Part shown: positions 25,069 through 35,108 of the stretch, piece after piece | Numbering within the stretch: the first letter of the stretch is position 1 | Layout of the letters: each line of letters begins with the position of its first letter | The notes under the pieces: generated by a model | Databases searched by the model: none | The model's input: only the letters and a program-made list of their open reading frames with translations | What the model was told of the DNA's origin: nothing | Assembly: GCA_003290165.1 (NCBI GenBank) | Contig: QNQO01000594.1 | Coordinates: 1-64,000, forward strand | DNA length: 64,000 nucleotides | DNA from: Berberis thunbergii | Lineage: Eukaryota; Streptophyta; Magnoliopsida; Ranunculales; Berberidaceae | Direction of reading: 5' to 3' | Made by a program: the position numbers and the translations under genes

Positions 25069-25516
25069 TGTCACGGACTAGTAATCCGTGCGGCACTAGT
25101 TATCCAATCCACTAGTAAGCCTATGAGTAGTTACTTTGACGGGCACAAATATTAACTTGAGAATGCACAATATCAATCTGTAGACAATATAACAATGCAC
25201 AATAGTCAGTAAAAGCTCTCATTCACATTCAATAGGTTACAATGGGGAGGAACGTTCGGAAGGACGTTGCTCAAGACTAGTTCGATGCTATCGATCGAAG
25301 AGAATACAAGTTTGAAGTTGAAAAGCAATGCAAAGAAAATAATAAAAATGCTAGCGGTACAGTCTGGCCCGACTATGCAATGGAGGCAACACGTCCTCAC
25401 AGTCCAGAGCTCAAACCTTCCCCCTATAATATAGATGCTAAGCATTTGGGTACTTTTCAAAAGGGAACATTGAGTTTTGAGACCATTAGGATGGCCTCTG
25501 ACCTTGAGTCCTTACA
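25069..25516 (-). repeat. 5' LTR of the chromovirus
   Basis: This is 448 bp, TG...CA, and should drive transcription of gag-pol on the minus strand. Confidence 0.97.
25424..25435 (-). promoter_or_regulatory. Candidate TATA box in the 5' LTR
   Basis: The minus strand reads CTATATTATAGG, a TATA-like element placed well inside the LTR as expected for the U3 promoter. The same site occurs in the other LTR. Confidence 0.4.
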
Positions 25517-25604
25517 CTAGCCTCTTATTTGTAGTTGTTGATATATATATTAGAAAAGTGGAAATTGTTTGTCAAAATTTCAAATGTAGATTGATTTTCA
25601 GTTC

Positions 25605-25787
25605 CAGAAATTCTAAATGGCCTGGGAAATCCAGCGAGGTTGACTGCCTGGGAGGGCGCATTTACACTATTGCCCTTCTCTCTTTAACAATTTTTTAAAA
25701 AAGTATTTAAAAGGAGGGGGTAAAAGTGTAATTTCACCCCTCCCAGGCAGCAGCCTCGCTGGTTTCCCAGGCCAGCTAGAAAAGCTC
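25605..25787. mobile_element. Foldback MITE of the GTCGAGG family, copy B
   Basis: This is 183 bp with a perfect 9-bp duplication TTTCAGTTC (25596-25604 and 25788-25796). The left end is CAGAAATTCTAAATGGCC and the right end is GGCCAGCTAGAAAAGCTC. The arms share gcctgggaaa and ccagcgagg. The loop is AT-rich. Relative to copy A it lies in the opposite orientation. Confidence 0.85.
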
Positions 25788-25813
25788 TTTCAGTTCACAT
25801 AACTTTCTCTTAA

Positions 25814-26016
25814 GAGCTTTGCTAGCTGTCGAGGTTTTGGGCGAAGAAAACAGCGAGGGAAATGAGGTGGACAGGGTGGAAATCGTTCATCTTTCTTGAG
25901 ATGTGCGCGTGAAAAATCAACGCTCACATCCCGAGGAAGATGGACGGTTTTCACCCCGTCCACCTCATTTCCCTCGCTGTTTTCCTCGCCCAAAACCTCG
26001 ACATTTAGAATTTTCC
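25814..26016. mobile_element. Foldback MITE of the GTCGAGG family, copy C
   Basis: This is 203 bp with a perfect 9-bp duplication TTCTCTTAA (25805-25813 and 26017-26025). The left end is GAGCTTTGCTAGCTGTCGAGG and the right end is CCTCGACATTTAGAATTTTCC. The arms share gttttgggcg, aaaacagcgaggg, aaatgaggtgg and acatctc words in inverted order. Only 26 bp separate it from copy B. Confidence 0.88.
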
Positions 26017-26202
26017 TTCTCTTAAACTCCCAAATTATCAGGGATCCCAATCCAAACCTTTTGACATCCATCTCCATCTCACCAAGTACTTGGCTGCTAT
26101 ATATATATATATATAATTAAATCTTACAATTTACAATTAAATCAAAATTTTACACGTTACGATTTACAATACGATTTACGATTCACTGACATTGGTCCTA
26201 AT

Positions 26203-26836
26203 TAAATTCTAAAAAATCGTTTTATGCAGCGCTAAAATTATGTGGAGCAGTTTGAGCAAAAGAAAACTGACTGGAAAACAGGCTGACTGCAAATTATAGC
26301 TTCAAATGGTTGACTTAACGCTTCACAGAAAGTGTTGCTCCAAATAGGAAATCTAGGTATTACTGAAGACTTCTTTTCCATGATCCTATGGTTCCATGTG
26401 ACGGTTTATTCATCCATGGAGAAACCTAAACAACCAACATTAACTAAAATTAAGCTTCAAACATGATTAATAACATTGCCTAGCTCAAGTACTCTGCTTG
26501 ATCCATAGTGCTGCACCATGCGCAAGCAAAACAAATAACAAGATATCGAGCCAACAACATGAACTAAAATTGAGAAAAAAAGGGTGGGTGAATCAATCAA
26601 GGTAAACAGCCTAGAACCTTTTATAAACTATTATGTAGAAAGCACTTCACACAGTACACGGGTAGCTACAAAGACATTCTAGTACATTTCAACCACTGAT
26701 TACGATCTGTCGAAAGCAAACACCAAGTTCAAAGCACCTTCCACCAAGCAAATTACTTTGATTGGGTGGAGACTGATGCTAGTTAGGTGAGTTCAGAAAG
26801 TGTAAAACAACAAAAGAAACGGGAAATGAAAACACC
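26203..26836. other. Spacer including the 3' UTR of the RING gene
   Basis: The part next to 26837 should hold the 3' UTR of the minus-strand RING gene. No further gene or repeat was recognised. Confidence 0.4.
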
Positions 26837-27967
26837 TTAGTAATCAAAAGGCCATCCAGAATAATTCATCTCGTGATTCTCTGCTGGCGACTGCCATGAG
26901 CCAGAAAAACCATTACGTCTCCCCTGCTCCTGACTCTCAAAACTGCTCTCAATGCCACTGATGTTACTAGCACTAGTCCTGGGATAGTTGGTATAAGGTC
27001 CACGAGTATCAAGACTAGTATGACTGCTTCGAATCCCATTATCGTGGAAACTAGCACGAATTCCACTAGTATTGGGACTAGCACGGCTGCTATGGGCTCC
27101 AGTTGCGGTGATGCCAGCAAGATTGCTATGGCTTCCACTTCTGTTGATACTAGCACGACTGTTACGACTTCCACTAGAGGTACTCATAACACGGATGCCA
27201 CGGACTCCTCTTATTGAACTCTGACTACTATGAGCATTACTAGGTTCTTCCTCCCGAGGAAGTTGGCGTCGGCATATAGGGCACGAGTTGCGCCGAACCA
27301 ACCACCGGACTATACAATCAGAGTGATAGATATGGTTGCATGGCATCCGACGCACTGCAGATCCCAGCTCAAATCTTTCAATACAAATAGAGCAATGAGG
27401 ATCTTTGTTAATGTGTTCCTGACAAATTTCTATAGTGGGCATTGCATTGATTGAAGACTTGGATGCTGCAGCTGGCCCCTCCTCATCGTTCATGGTAAGC
27501 TGTTCAATCAGTTCATCTAGTTCTTGGCCCACAGATAGATTCCTAACATTGGCCTGCCTTTCTCCATCACTTGCATTGCCACCAAGAAGAACTTCAACAC
27601 TGCCATTTTCCGACATCCGCACAGGGATTTGGCCACGGAAAATCAACCACGGACTTGAACCTCCTGATTCTGATTCAGTATCACCATCTTCAGGAACGAG
27701 CTCGGATAATCCTCTGACACTAAGGCCCTGGTTTCTTCTCATTAACCGACGCCTCACCAAGCCCGTTAAAGCCTCCATCATTTCAAATCTCTGATCCTGA
27801 TCATGACTGAAATCCAAGCCAAAGAACTCAGATGGATTAACATCATCCATTTCATTAAGATCTTGCACGAAGCCTCCAGCACAATTTGAACAAATAATGT
27901 GATCCCCTCGGAGTCGGACAGTAGTCCTGCATCGGTAACACCAATGTGTGTGCCTGCTGCTGGACAT
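26837..27967 (-). CDS. RING-H2 E3 ubiquitin ligase, RHC1A-like
   Basis: This 376-residue protein should transfer ubiquitin from an E2 to unknown substrates. Near the N-terminus is a small zinc ribbon, HWCYRC (10-13) and CSNC (26-29), typical of the BCA2/RHC1A-like plant group. The RING-H2 domain (about 193-232) has the spacing Cx2Cx13CxHx2Hx2Cx10Cx2C with all eight ligands present, including CNHIYHSDCIVRWL and CPIC. The tail after residue 250 is Ser/Arg/Asn-rich with loose SRAS- and SGIR-type repeats and no known domain. The coding part is one exon. A non-coding first exon ending at 29035 and a leader intron at 28036-29034 are possible. The start at 27967 gives the conserved MSSSRHTHWC beginning. 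Its exact family member and targets are unknown. Confidence 0.93.
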   Translation of the reverse strand: MSSSRHTHWCYRCRTTVRLRGDHIICSNCAGGFVQDLNEMDDVNPSEFFGLDFSHDQDQRFEMMEALTGLVRRRLMRRNQGLSVRGLSELVPEDGDTESESGGSSPWLIFRGQIPVRMSENGSVEVLLGGNASDGERQANVRNLSVGQELDELIEQLTMNDEEGPAAASKSSINAMPTIEICQEHINKDPHCSICIERFELGSAVRRMPCNHIYHSDCIVRWLVRRNSCPICRRQLPREEEPSNAHSSQSSIRGVRGIRVMSTSSGSRNSRASINRSGSHSNLAGITATGAHSSRASPNTSGIRASFHDNGIRSSHTSLDTRGPYTNYPRTSASNISGIESSFESQEQGRRNGFSGSWQSPAENHEMNYSGWPFDY

Positions 27968-28035
27968 CCTCCCTCTATTTCAACAGTTCCCACCAATTAC
28001 CTCCTTCCCTCCCAACTGTGCAGCCCACTAGATAC

Positions 28036-29034
28036 CTATAACCAAAAAAAAATTGCGACAAAATAGAAACATGTCTCAAGATACTTTGTTTGCTCTATTG
28101 ATTTATTTTGTTTGGTAAATGTAATATGATTGTACAACATACATCTCAGTAAATGAAACAGAACAGACTACAAAATTTCTAGGCTTACTAAACATGCTAA
28201 TATAAGATCTTCACGCTTGCATTCACCCAACCCCAAATCCTGCTTTCCAGACATCTAGGCAATGGAAGGACCACAAATACTCAACATAATCAAACAGGTA
28301 CCCATACTGGATTCCTAGAGGTGGTAATAGTAGTCTGGTACCAAATGATAAAAACCAGAGAGGCAAATCCTTTAAGACTCTCGCAAGTCCCACATTCAGG
28401 ATCTTTAAAGCAAGCATGGTTACCATTTGCAAATCCAGCTTTAAATTTTTTACAAAATTGATGGTAGAACAAATCTTCACAAACCCCACCCAATTTTTTT
28501 TATTTATTTTTTTTAAAAAGGAAAAAAAATGCAATGAATCAATAAAAGGTATAAAATTTGAGACAAAGTCTAAGGTAGACTCTAAGGAGTGTTGATTACA
28601 ACTTACAAGGACAATTATGTTCTGGAGAGACCAAATCCAGGGAACACTTCCAGTACCATTCTATCTCCTCAAATATTACATTAATTTAAAAAAGGTGTAA
28701 GCTTGGGATAGAATCTGATCATATTCTAATAAAAAAACACAATTGGGGCATAATAAACTAGTCCAAATTATCCTCAAAGCCAATAATTTCACCTACCCCC
28801 ACATCAAATTTCATCCAAACGTGTTAAACAAATAGATCCAGAAGAAGAGTAACAAAGGTGTCTCATTTATAAGTGACCAGATCACAAAACAATCAAAATT
28901 CAATCTTGAGACCCCATACATTGAAAAAATGGAGCTGAAACATGGGAATTGAATGAAATTGAGAAAAAAAAAAAAAAATCCAGAGATGGGGTTGAAGGAA
29001 AATATCAAAAGAAGGAGAGAATGTAGAGAGATAC
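28036..29034 (-). other. Possible 5'-leader intron of the RING gene
   Basis: On the minus strand a donor (CTTCTCAAG then GTATCT) at 29034 and an acceptor (ggttatag) at 28036 would join a short non-coding exon, in a CT-rich leader near 29040-29150, to the coding exon. This is inference from splice-site sequence only. The open frames inside are short and unconvincing. Confidence 0.4.
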
Positions 29035-29259
29035 CTTGAGAAGATCCAAAGAAGGCAAGCTGATGATAGATTAGAGTATCTGCAAAACAAAAACCACAAA
29101 GAGAGAAAAGGAGAGAGAGAGATATAAAAGGGGGAAATGAAATCTAGAGTCCTAAAATGGGACTGGGAAGAAAATGACGGTGAAAGAGAGGAGAGTTGCG
29201 AGAGATGGCCACGCGGTGGGACACCCACGCATGCGCATGTGCAATCTCTATCAATCATG

Positions 29260-30107
29260 ATGATGTGTCATTGTGAAAGGATTTTTTTTACAATTTTGAG
29301 ATACACATAAAATCTTCGGAGATTTTATCATTTTTTTCAGATTTTAACACGTCATCCTGATTGCAAAACATGTTTTCAAAACATAATTTCTTAGCATTTC
29401 TCCTTATTTTGTGGAGCCAACTTTTATTGTTTGAAAAATAATATCTTTCTGAAAATTTTGTACATGAAAAATAATGATGGTGAAAATATGGATCTAATTT
29501 ACCATTACCTAATTATTAAGACACACAATTTAGTTTAACATGTTTGTTAGATTGGGTAATTTCATAAACTATAATTTCCTACCGCCATTTTGTATCTTTG
29601 TTGGATAAGTAATAAAAGTTTGACATTCTAAAGTTGCCCTTACATATGGGAGGTTTGAATAAGTAAACATATATTACAATACAGTTGCTCTAGCGTAATG
29701 TTGAAACAATTGTTGAATGAAATTAGATGTCCAATTATTGGTATATTGACCTGTGCAATTTTTTTATATTTATTTTCAAAAAAAAAATTCATTTTGTCAT
29801 CACATTTTTTTTAATGATTATATATGTTAAGATAAATCGTGCATACCGTTCTTACAATTTAGATGGAATAAAAAAAAGGGAAATTTACAAGAGAATGGAA
29901 AATTTTGAAGGGGCTGGCATGGTGCTCCATCAACTCATACATTTTTATTTCAATTTATTTAAAAAGAATAAAATATTGTGAAAAGAGATGGAAGTTACGA
30001 GAAACAATGGTGTTTCGAGGCTTCAATGACTTCTACATTTTCTATCTTTATTTTCTAGTAAATATAATTCTTTATTTCTTTTTTTTTACACCAATTTTAT
30101 ACAGTAT
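29260..30107. other. AT-rich spacer with part of an unnamed repeat
   Basis: The stretch 29310-29395 (gattttatcatttttttcag, cacgtcatcctg, ttgcaaaacatg, aatttctta) matches the right half of the foldback repeat at 43802-43976. No gene was seen. Confidence 0.4.
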
Positions 30108-30116
30108 ATGGATGTA

Positions 30117-30272
30117 TAGCTTTGCTAGGGGTCAAACGAGGGAGCGAGGGATGGGTGCATGATAATCATTTATCCGTCTCAAAATGAGTGCATTAGCTTT
30201 AAAATGCGCAATGTCACTCATCTCAAGGCGAATAAGTGGCTTCCACCCATCCCTCGACCCCTACAATTTTCG
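30117..30272. mobile_element. Foldback MITE of the GTCGAGG family, copy D
   Basis: This is 156 bp with a perfect 9-bp duplication ATGGATGTA (30108-30116 and 30273-30281). The left end is TAGCTTTGCTAGGGGTC and the right end is GACCCCTACAATTTTCG. The arms share gagcgagggatgg in inverted order, but the middle is more diverged than in copies A and C. Confidence 0.85.
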
Positions 30273-30860
30273 ATGGATGTATCTAGAGGTCGATTTTATA
30301 TAGATTAGAAAAATAAGATAAGAAAATCACGTGAAGGAGAAATAAAGTTTTGAGGAACAAAGAAGTGCCACTGCTCTGTCGACTACTCTTTTTTTTTTTT
30401 TTTCTATCTTTGTAAATTTGTTTATCTAGTTTGTCCATTCACACCACATTTTATATAATATGTAACATCTAGAGTTAAATCTTGTACAGAGTATAATTTA
30501 GAAAAAAAAAAAAAAAATTAAATCTAAGAAATGATTATGCATCAATGCTCCACTATACCATTTCATTCATATTTTTTCTATAATTCTTTTTTCTCTCTTT
30601 TTGACTTTACAAAACCTTCTCTGCAGTGGATAAATGTATATCAATCTTGTAAAGGTTATAATTGAAAATATAAGATAATGAAATCACGTAAAAAAAAAAA
30701 ATTAACAAAAAGTTTATAGAGATTTTGAGTTGGTGCCACAATCGACTCGTGCACATCTCCTAGTATTACATTTTACTTTCCTTTGTATTTAAAATAATGA
30801 AAAATGTTTAAAAAATCAAAGAAAGAAAATAGTAAATTGACCATACTTACTCTACTTTTT

Positions 30861-31061
30861 GAACCCGTCTAACTATCGAGGAAGACAGCGAGGGATCCCA
30901 CAGGGGGGGGGGGGGAGAGAGCCGTTTATTTTCCTCGAAATGCGCACTTAAATTATCAACTCACGCATCCCGAAAGTTCAAGTGCACATCCCGAGAAAAT
31001 GGACGGCTCCCATCCCCCCTGTGGGATCCCTCGCTGGTTCCCTCGACAATTAGAATTTTTG
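30861..31061. mobile_element. Foldback MITE of the GTCGAGG family, copy E
   Basis: This is 201 bp with a perfect 9-bp duplication CTACTTTTT (30852-30860 and 31062-31070). The left end is GAACCCGTCTAACTATCGAGG and the right end is CCCTCGACAATTAGAATTTTTG. A 13-nt G run interrupts the left arm. The arms share cagcgagggatcccacaggggg in inverted order. Confidence 0.85.
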
Positions 31062-31070
31062 CTACTTTTT

Positions 31071-33019
31071 AGGAGTGTAGTGATCTTCAAGGATGACCTT
31101 GATCACTCAGTGGGTTCAACATGCCACCCTTGACTAAAGCACGTTCGGGGAAAAAGAGTTATTGGTCAAATTGTCTATGACCTATGTAAATAAGGTCATT
31201 GTTATCAATGACAGACATGTCCAATACATAGGGTTTTATTTTTTTATTTTTTTTACTTATAGCGAACCTGAACGAACTTTTGAATGAACTGTTTGTTTTT
31301 GCTTCTGAATTGACTGCTGATTAGAATAAGTAAAATTAAAAGATGTTTGTTTTTTAGTGCTGACTTGAAGTTTTTTTTTTAAACATTTTTTGCCCACTAC
31401 CATAACTCCCATTACAAACCGTCAACATTAACCCCTTTTTTCTACATATTTCCTTTTTTTCCAAATACCATTAAGATTCAATTCAGCCACTACTAGAATC
31501 ACCTTATATCATTTTTCATTTCTCATATAATCTTCAATAGAGAAAAAGAGAAAGTAAAAGAGGAATAAGAAGAAGATGAAAATGAGGGTGGTGGCGATAG
31601 CGGAGACATAACTCACATGATAAATAAAAGGTGGAAAAAAAAGGGGATGATTGGTAGAGGAAATGGGTAGTAACAATCATTACGAATTTATTGTGAGGTT
31701 ATTATTGGAATAAATTATCATTAAGAACTTAGTGCAAAGTGGTCAGCGCCCCCATGGTGCTTACTCTAGTTAAAACTAAAAACAAACATTCTTTTTAAGG
31801 TGTCTTACTTCTTATTAAGACATTTGAATCTATTCAATAAAAAAAAAACCCCTCTAAGTGCTAAGCACCTCCTTTGTGCTTATTAGATTGTTATGAATTC
31901 ATAACCAATTAAGAACTTCTGATTCTAGTTAGAATTAAACATCCGGTCAAAGCGGATCAATTCTGAATCGAAACCAAAATTATAATTAGAACAAAAACAA
32001 ACCCCACCTTAGCTTTGTTGGAGTTTGTATAGCAAATAAATAATAGCCTCACATCTATTTTGTGAAGTCATCATAATGTATTTATAAGTGTTAATTTTCA
32101 TTATTTAATAAATTATGAAGAACCATTGGGCCTTGAACCTTTGTGTTGTCTTAAGAACGGATGTGTCTGATCAACACACCCCTTATTGATTCAACGGATA
32201 TAAACTGTTTTTCTCTTTAGTTTTTGCTCTTATATAATGAAGAGAAAAAAATGTCTTCAATAATATAATTTTCAGAGTTGTTTTATTTATTCCTCACTTA
32301 TGAGAAATATTATATTTTGTAGATTCGCTAGAACCAACACCTTTATGCTAGAGTGTTGGTATTAGATAGTTGAATTCTCGTAGTTAGACGCTCAACGAAT
32401 TACAATACCAATAAGGGCGAATTCTGCCTATACTACATAGCGTATTTGCTAGCATTTATCTACAAATCAAGACATACCAACTCCGCCAATTTAAGATAGT
32501 GATTCCGCAAGCCTCTATTTGCAATACAAATTAATAGATTTATTTATTTTATTTAATTTCGTTGTAATCAACTTATAATACATATAGATATAGTAATTGT
32601 AATGTTACATTATTTACTTCAAACAAATTCATATATTGTTCAGATTGTTGTCCTAGAAGTTTCAACCCAAGTGAGCCTAAATTTAGAATATATTTAGTAA
32701 TTGTAATCAACTTATTATTGTTTTTTTCAGCCAAAATGTAAGTCGATAATCATTAACAATTGCAATTTTTACAATTAAAATGATTTAAATTTAAAATATA
32801 TTGGTCAAGGAAAGCATTTAAAAAGTTGCAAATTGACAAGTGCTTAAGACAGAATATGCGTGAGCACAAGAAATGTTGTATGTCGCAATTCAAGTAATCA
32901 ACATCAAATTTTGGTTTCAAACTTTGACGAGACCTAAATAGTATGAACCATTCAGGTCACATGTTATAAAGGATAAGGTTTATGCAAAAAAAAAAAAAAA
33001 ATGAATTTGAGGTTGAATC
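31071..33019. other. About 2 kb of AT-rich repeat-like DNA without a gene
   Basis: The pieces 31285-31330 (gtttgtttttgcttct) and 31955-32010 (gaacaaaaacaaacccc) are loosely inverted and could be ends of a decayed DNA element. The part 32040-32560 looks like a decayed solo LTR (a TATA-like tatataatgaagag, then pyrimidine-rich sequence), but I cannot fix its edges. Confidence 0.3.
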
Positions 33020-33022
33020 TTA

Positions 33023-33464
33023 AGGTGTGTATGGTTGCATTAAATTTTATATCATGAAAATTTATGAGGGGACCCTTACATTTTAGGCTAAATTGATATA
33101 TCACTCAACATGCACCATTAATTTTGTGATTAATGGTGGGAATGAAAGTTTCATGATCATGAAAATCCCACTATGCAATGGGAATCCATAAATGGACTCA
33201 TATATTTTAGGCTAATTTGAGGTATAACTCCACATGTACCATTTGATTTTGTTATCAATGATGAAAATGAAAGATTTATAAACATGAGAATCACATGCCT
33301 TGGGGGACCAAGGAATGAGATTTTCATGTTCATTGAATTTTCATTTTCACTATTAATCACAAAATCAAATGGTGAATATGGAGTGATATATTAATTTAGC
33401 CTAAAATATAAGAGTCTTCTTATAAATTTCAATAATATAAAATTCCAAGCAATCAAACACACCC
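33023..33464. mobile_element. Tourist-like MITE, long form with internally repeated unit
   Basis: This is 442 bp flanked by TTA at 33020-33022 and 33465-33467. The ends AGGTGTGTATGGTTGCAT and GCAATCAAACACACCC are inverted. The block attttaggctaa, followed by cacatgtacc-like sequence, occurs twice in direct orientation and once inverted, so the element looks like two units merged. It is related to the 192-bp element at 194-385. Confidence 0.75.
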
Positions 33465-33467
33465 TTA

Positions 33468-33884
33468 GTTCAATATTATTTTAGTGGCATGTGAAAACAA
33501 TTTGGTCCACCTTTAAAAGTATTTTCACATTTTTGAGAAAAACAAAGATAGCGCCAAACAAAAAGATTTTTCAAGAAGTTTCTCTCAAAAAAATGCAAAC
33601 AGCAAGGAAAGTGCGGAAAAATACAAATGTAGATGGACATATCTCAAAGTCGGCCACTATTGGGTCGTAATCTACTTTTGATTTCTTATCCAATGGGGCT
33701 ATCCTTTCAAAAGTTCATAGGCCTCGTCATATGGGCCAAAACATACAATAAATGATAATAAAAAAAGTTTGTGTCAATATCACCTACGTGGCACTCCTTT
33801 ACTTGGAACTTTTCTAGTTAGGGCACCCCAACGATCTCCCTAACTAGAGGATCACCTTAACCCCAACCATTTCTTAACCATCGT
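33468..33884. other. Spacer, nothing recognised
   Basis: AT-rich sequence with no convincing frame or repeat end. Confidence 0.35.
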
Positions 33885-34635
33885 TAGGGGAAGGCATCTT
33901 ATCTTATATTGTGATCCCGTCCATTTTGTCTTAATTTTTTTGGGGTCATTTTGAGATTGATAAAATTCATCTCGTCCTTGTCCTGAGTTAGAGTGGGATA
34001 AGATTGGGATGAAATTTTTTAATTTCGCCCATTCTGTTTAATCCCAAACTTATTTATTTACTATTTATTATTATTGTTAATTTTAGTATTTTAATTTTAT
34101 AACCGAAAGAAAAGTCTTTGATATAAAGTATGAAATTATTATTCCAACAAAAATAATAATAACTATCAAAATTTTGAAATTAGTTACATTTAGAATTATT
34201 GATTCCTCATTAATATGCACATAAGAAGAATCTCTCAAATTGTTTTGTATTATCAAACAATTGATAAGAGTAAGCATTTTGATCAATAATGATATATTAT
34301 GTTGTTAATGATAGTTTGTTTTTTCTATTATAAATAAAATACGATACCACATTGTCATATCTTTGCGATAATAAAATGAATTGTTAATTTTTTTGGGTGT
34401 TTGATAATAAAAATAAATTTGTATTCTTAATTTGGATATTTAGTTTAAAATCAAAAGTCATACTCTAATTTTTGATAGTCTTAACAATTTTTTTGGTCTT
34501 TGAACCATGTTCATCCCATCCGGTCCTGAACTCATTTGAGATGAGATAAGGTCGGAATGACATTTATCCCGTCCCAAAGATAAAACAACAAGATAAGATA
34601 AAGATGTAGTTCATCCCATACCATGACTACCCCTA
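33885..34635. mobile_element. Decayed relative of the 8698-9655 hAT element
   Basis: The left end TAGGGGAAGGCATCTTATC and the right end CATCCCATACCATGACTACCCCTA are imperfect inverted repeats of the same type as TAGGGGTGGGCA. Subterminal words such as gatcccgtcc, gagttagagtgggat and tcccgtcccaaag recur near both ends. The 8-bp flanks ACCATCGT and CATCATAT do not match, so the duplication has decayed or the edges are slightly off. Confidence 0.6.
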
Positions 34636-34643
34636 CATCATAT

Positions 34644-35108
34644 AGATTTGTATTGTTATACGTCCCTAGCGTTGGGTTTTTTTTTCAATCACCGTTCTGT
34701 GGCACTATTCTAAAGAATCGTATTTTTGCAATTCGGGTGATGTGGCATAGTTAGATAAGATTGATAGAAACATTGTGATATGAGTATACATTTCGAGGTT
34801 GCTATCAACCTCTTGTGATAACGCCACACCAACCTGGTCCTAATAGCTTTTGCTCGTTTAACTGGAAGAAAAATTTACTATTGGCCGAGGTATTAGTATT
34901 ATGAGAACTTTGTTACTGACGAGCTAACTCAAACAAAAGAACCCGATGCTTTTGCTAAGGCCCAACTATATGGACAAATGGCCCTAAGTCTAGGCTTTGT
35001 CAGGGCCGAAGTCCATGATTAGGCCCAATTAATCAGGCTCAGTCCAAGTCTACTAACTTTTCTTCTTCATCAACATCGATTGTGCACACAAGCTGAAATC
35101 AATCAACA
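34644..35108. other. Upstream region of the SAC3C-like gene
   Basis: No other gene was seen. The leader and promoter of the SAC3C-like gene must lie here. I could not pick a convincing TATA box. Confidence 0.35.

Larger units (their letters stand above)
19942..25516 (-). mobile_element. Complete, young Ty3/gypsy chromovirus (LTR retrotransposon)
   Basis: This is a 5,575-bp element bounded by a perfect 5-bp duplication CTAGC (19937-19941 and 25517-25521). The LTRs at 19942-20389 and 25069-25516 are each 448 bp, begin TGTCACGGAC, end CCTTACA and appear identical base for base. On the minus strand the order is 5' LTR, primer-binding site, one uninterrupted gag-pol frame, polypurine tract and 3' LTR. 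A chromodomain at the protein's C-terminus and the initiator-Met primer site make it a chromovirus. The compact size fits Reina- or Galadriel-like clades, but the clade is not resolved. It inserted into the hAT-like element at 19341-26194. Identical LTRs and an open frame mean it may still be able to move. Confidence 0.97.
19341..26194. mobile_element. hAT-like element split by three later insertions
   Basis: The left end CAGTGTTGTACAAATCG at 19341 and the inverted right end CGATTCACTGACATTG at 26194 are flanked by a perfect 8-bp duplication GTCCTAAT (19333-19340 and 26195-26202). Subterminal words (aatcgcc and cgattt on the left, cgatttac on the right) recur. The present length is 6,854 bp. 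Removing the chromovirus (19942-25516) and the two MITEs (25605-25787 and 25814-26016), with one duplication copy each, leaves about 870 bp, a normal size for a non-autonomous hAT element. No transposase is present. Confidence 0.78.
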
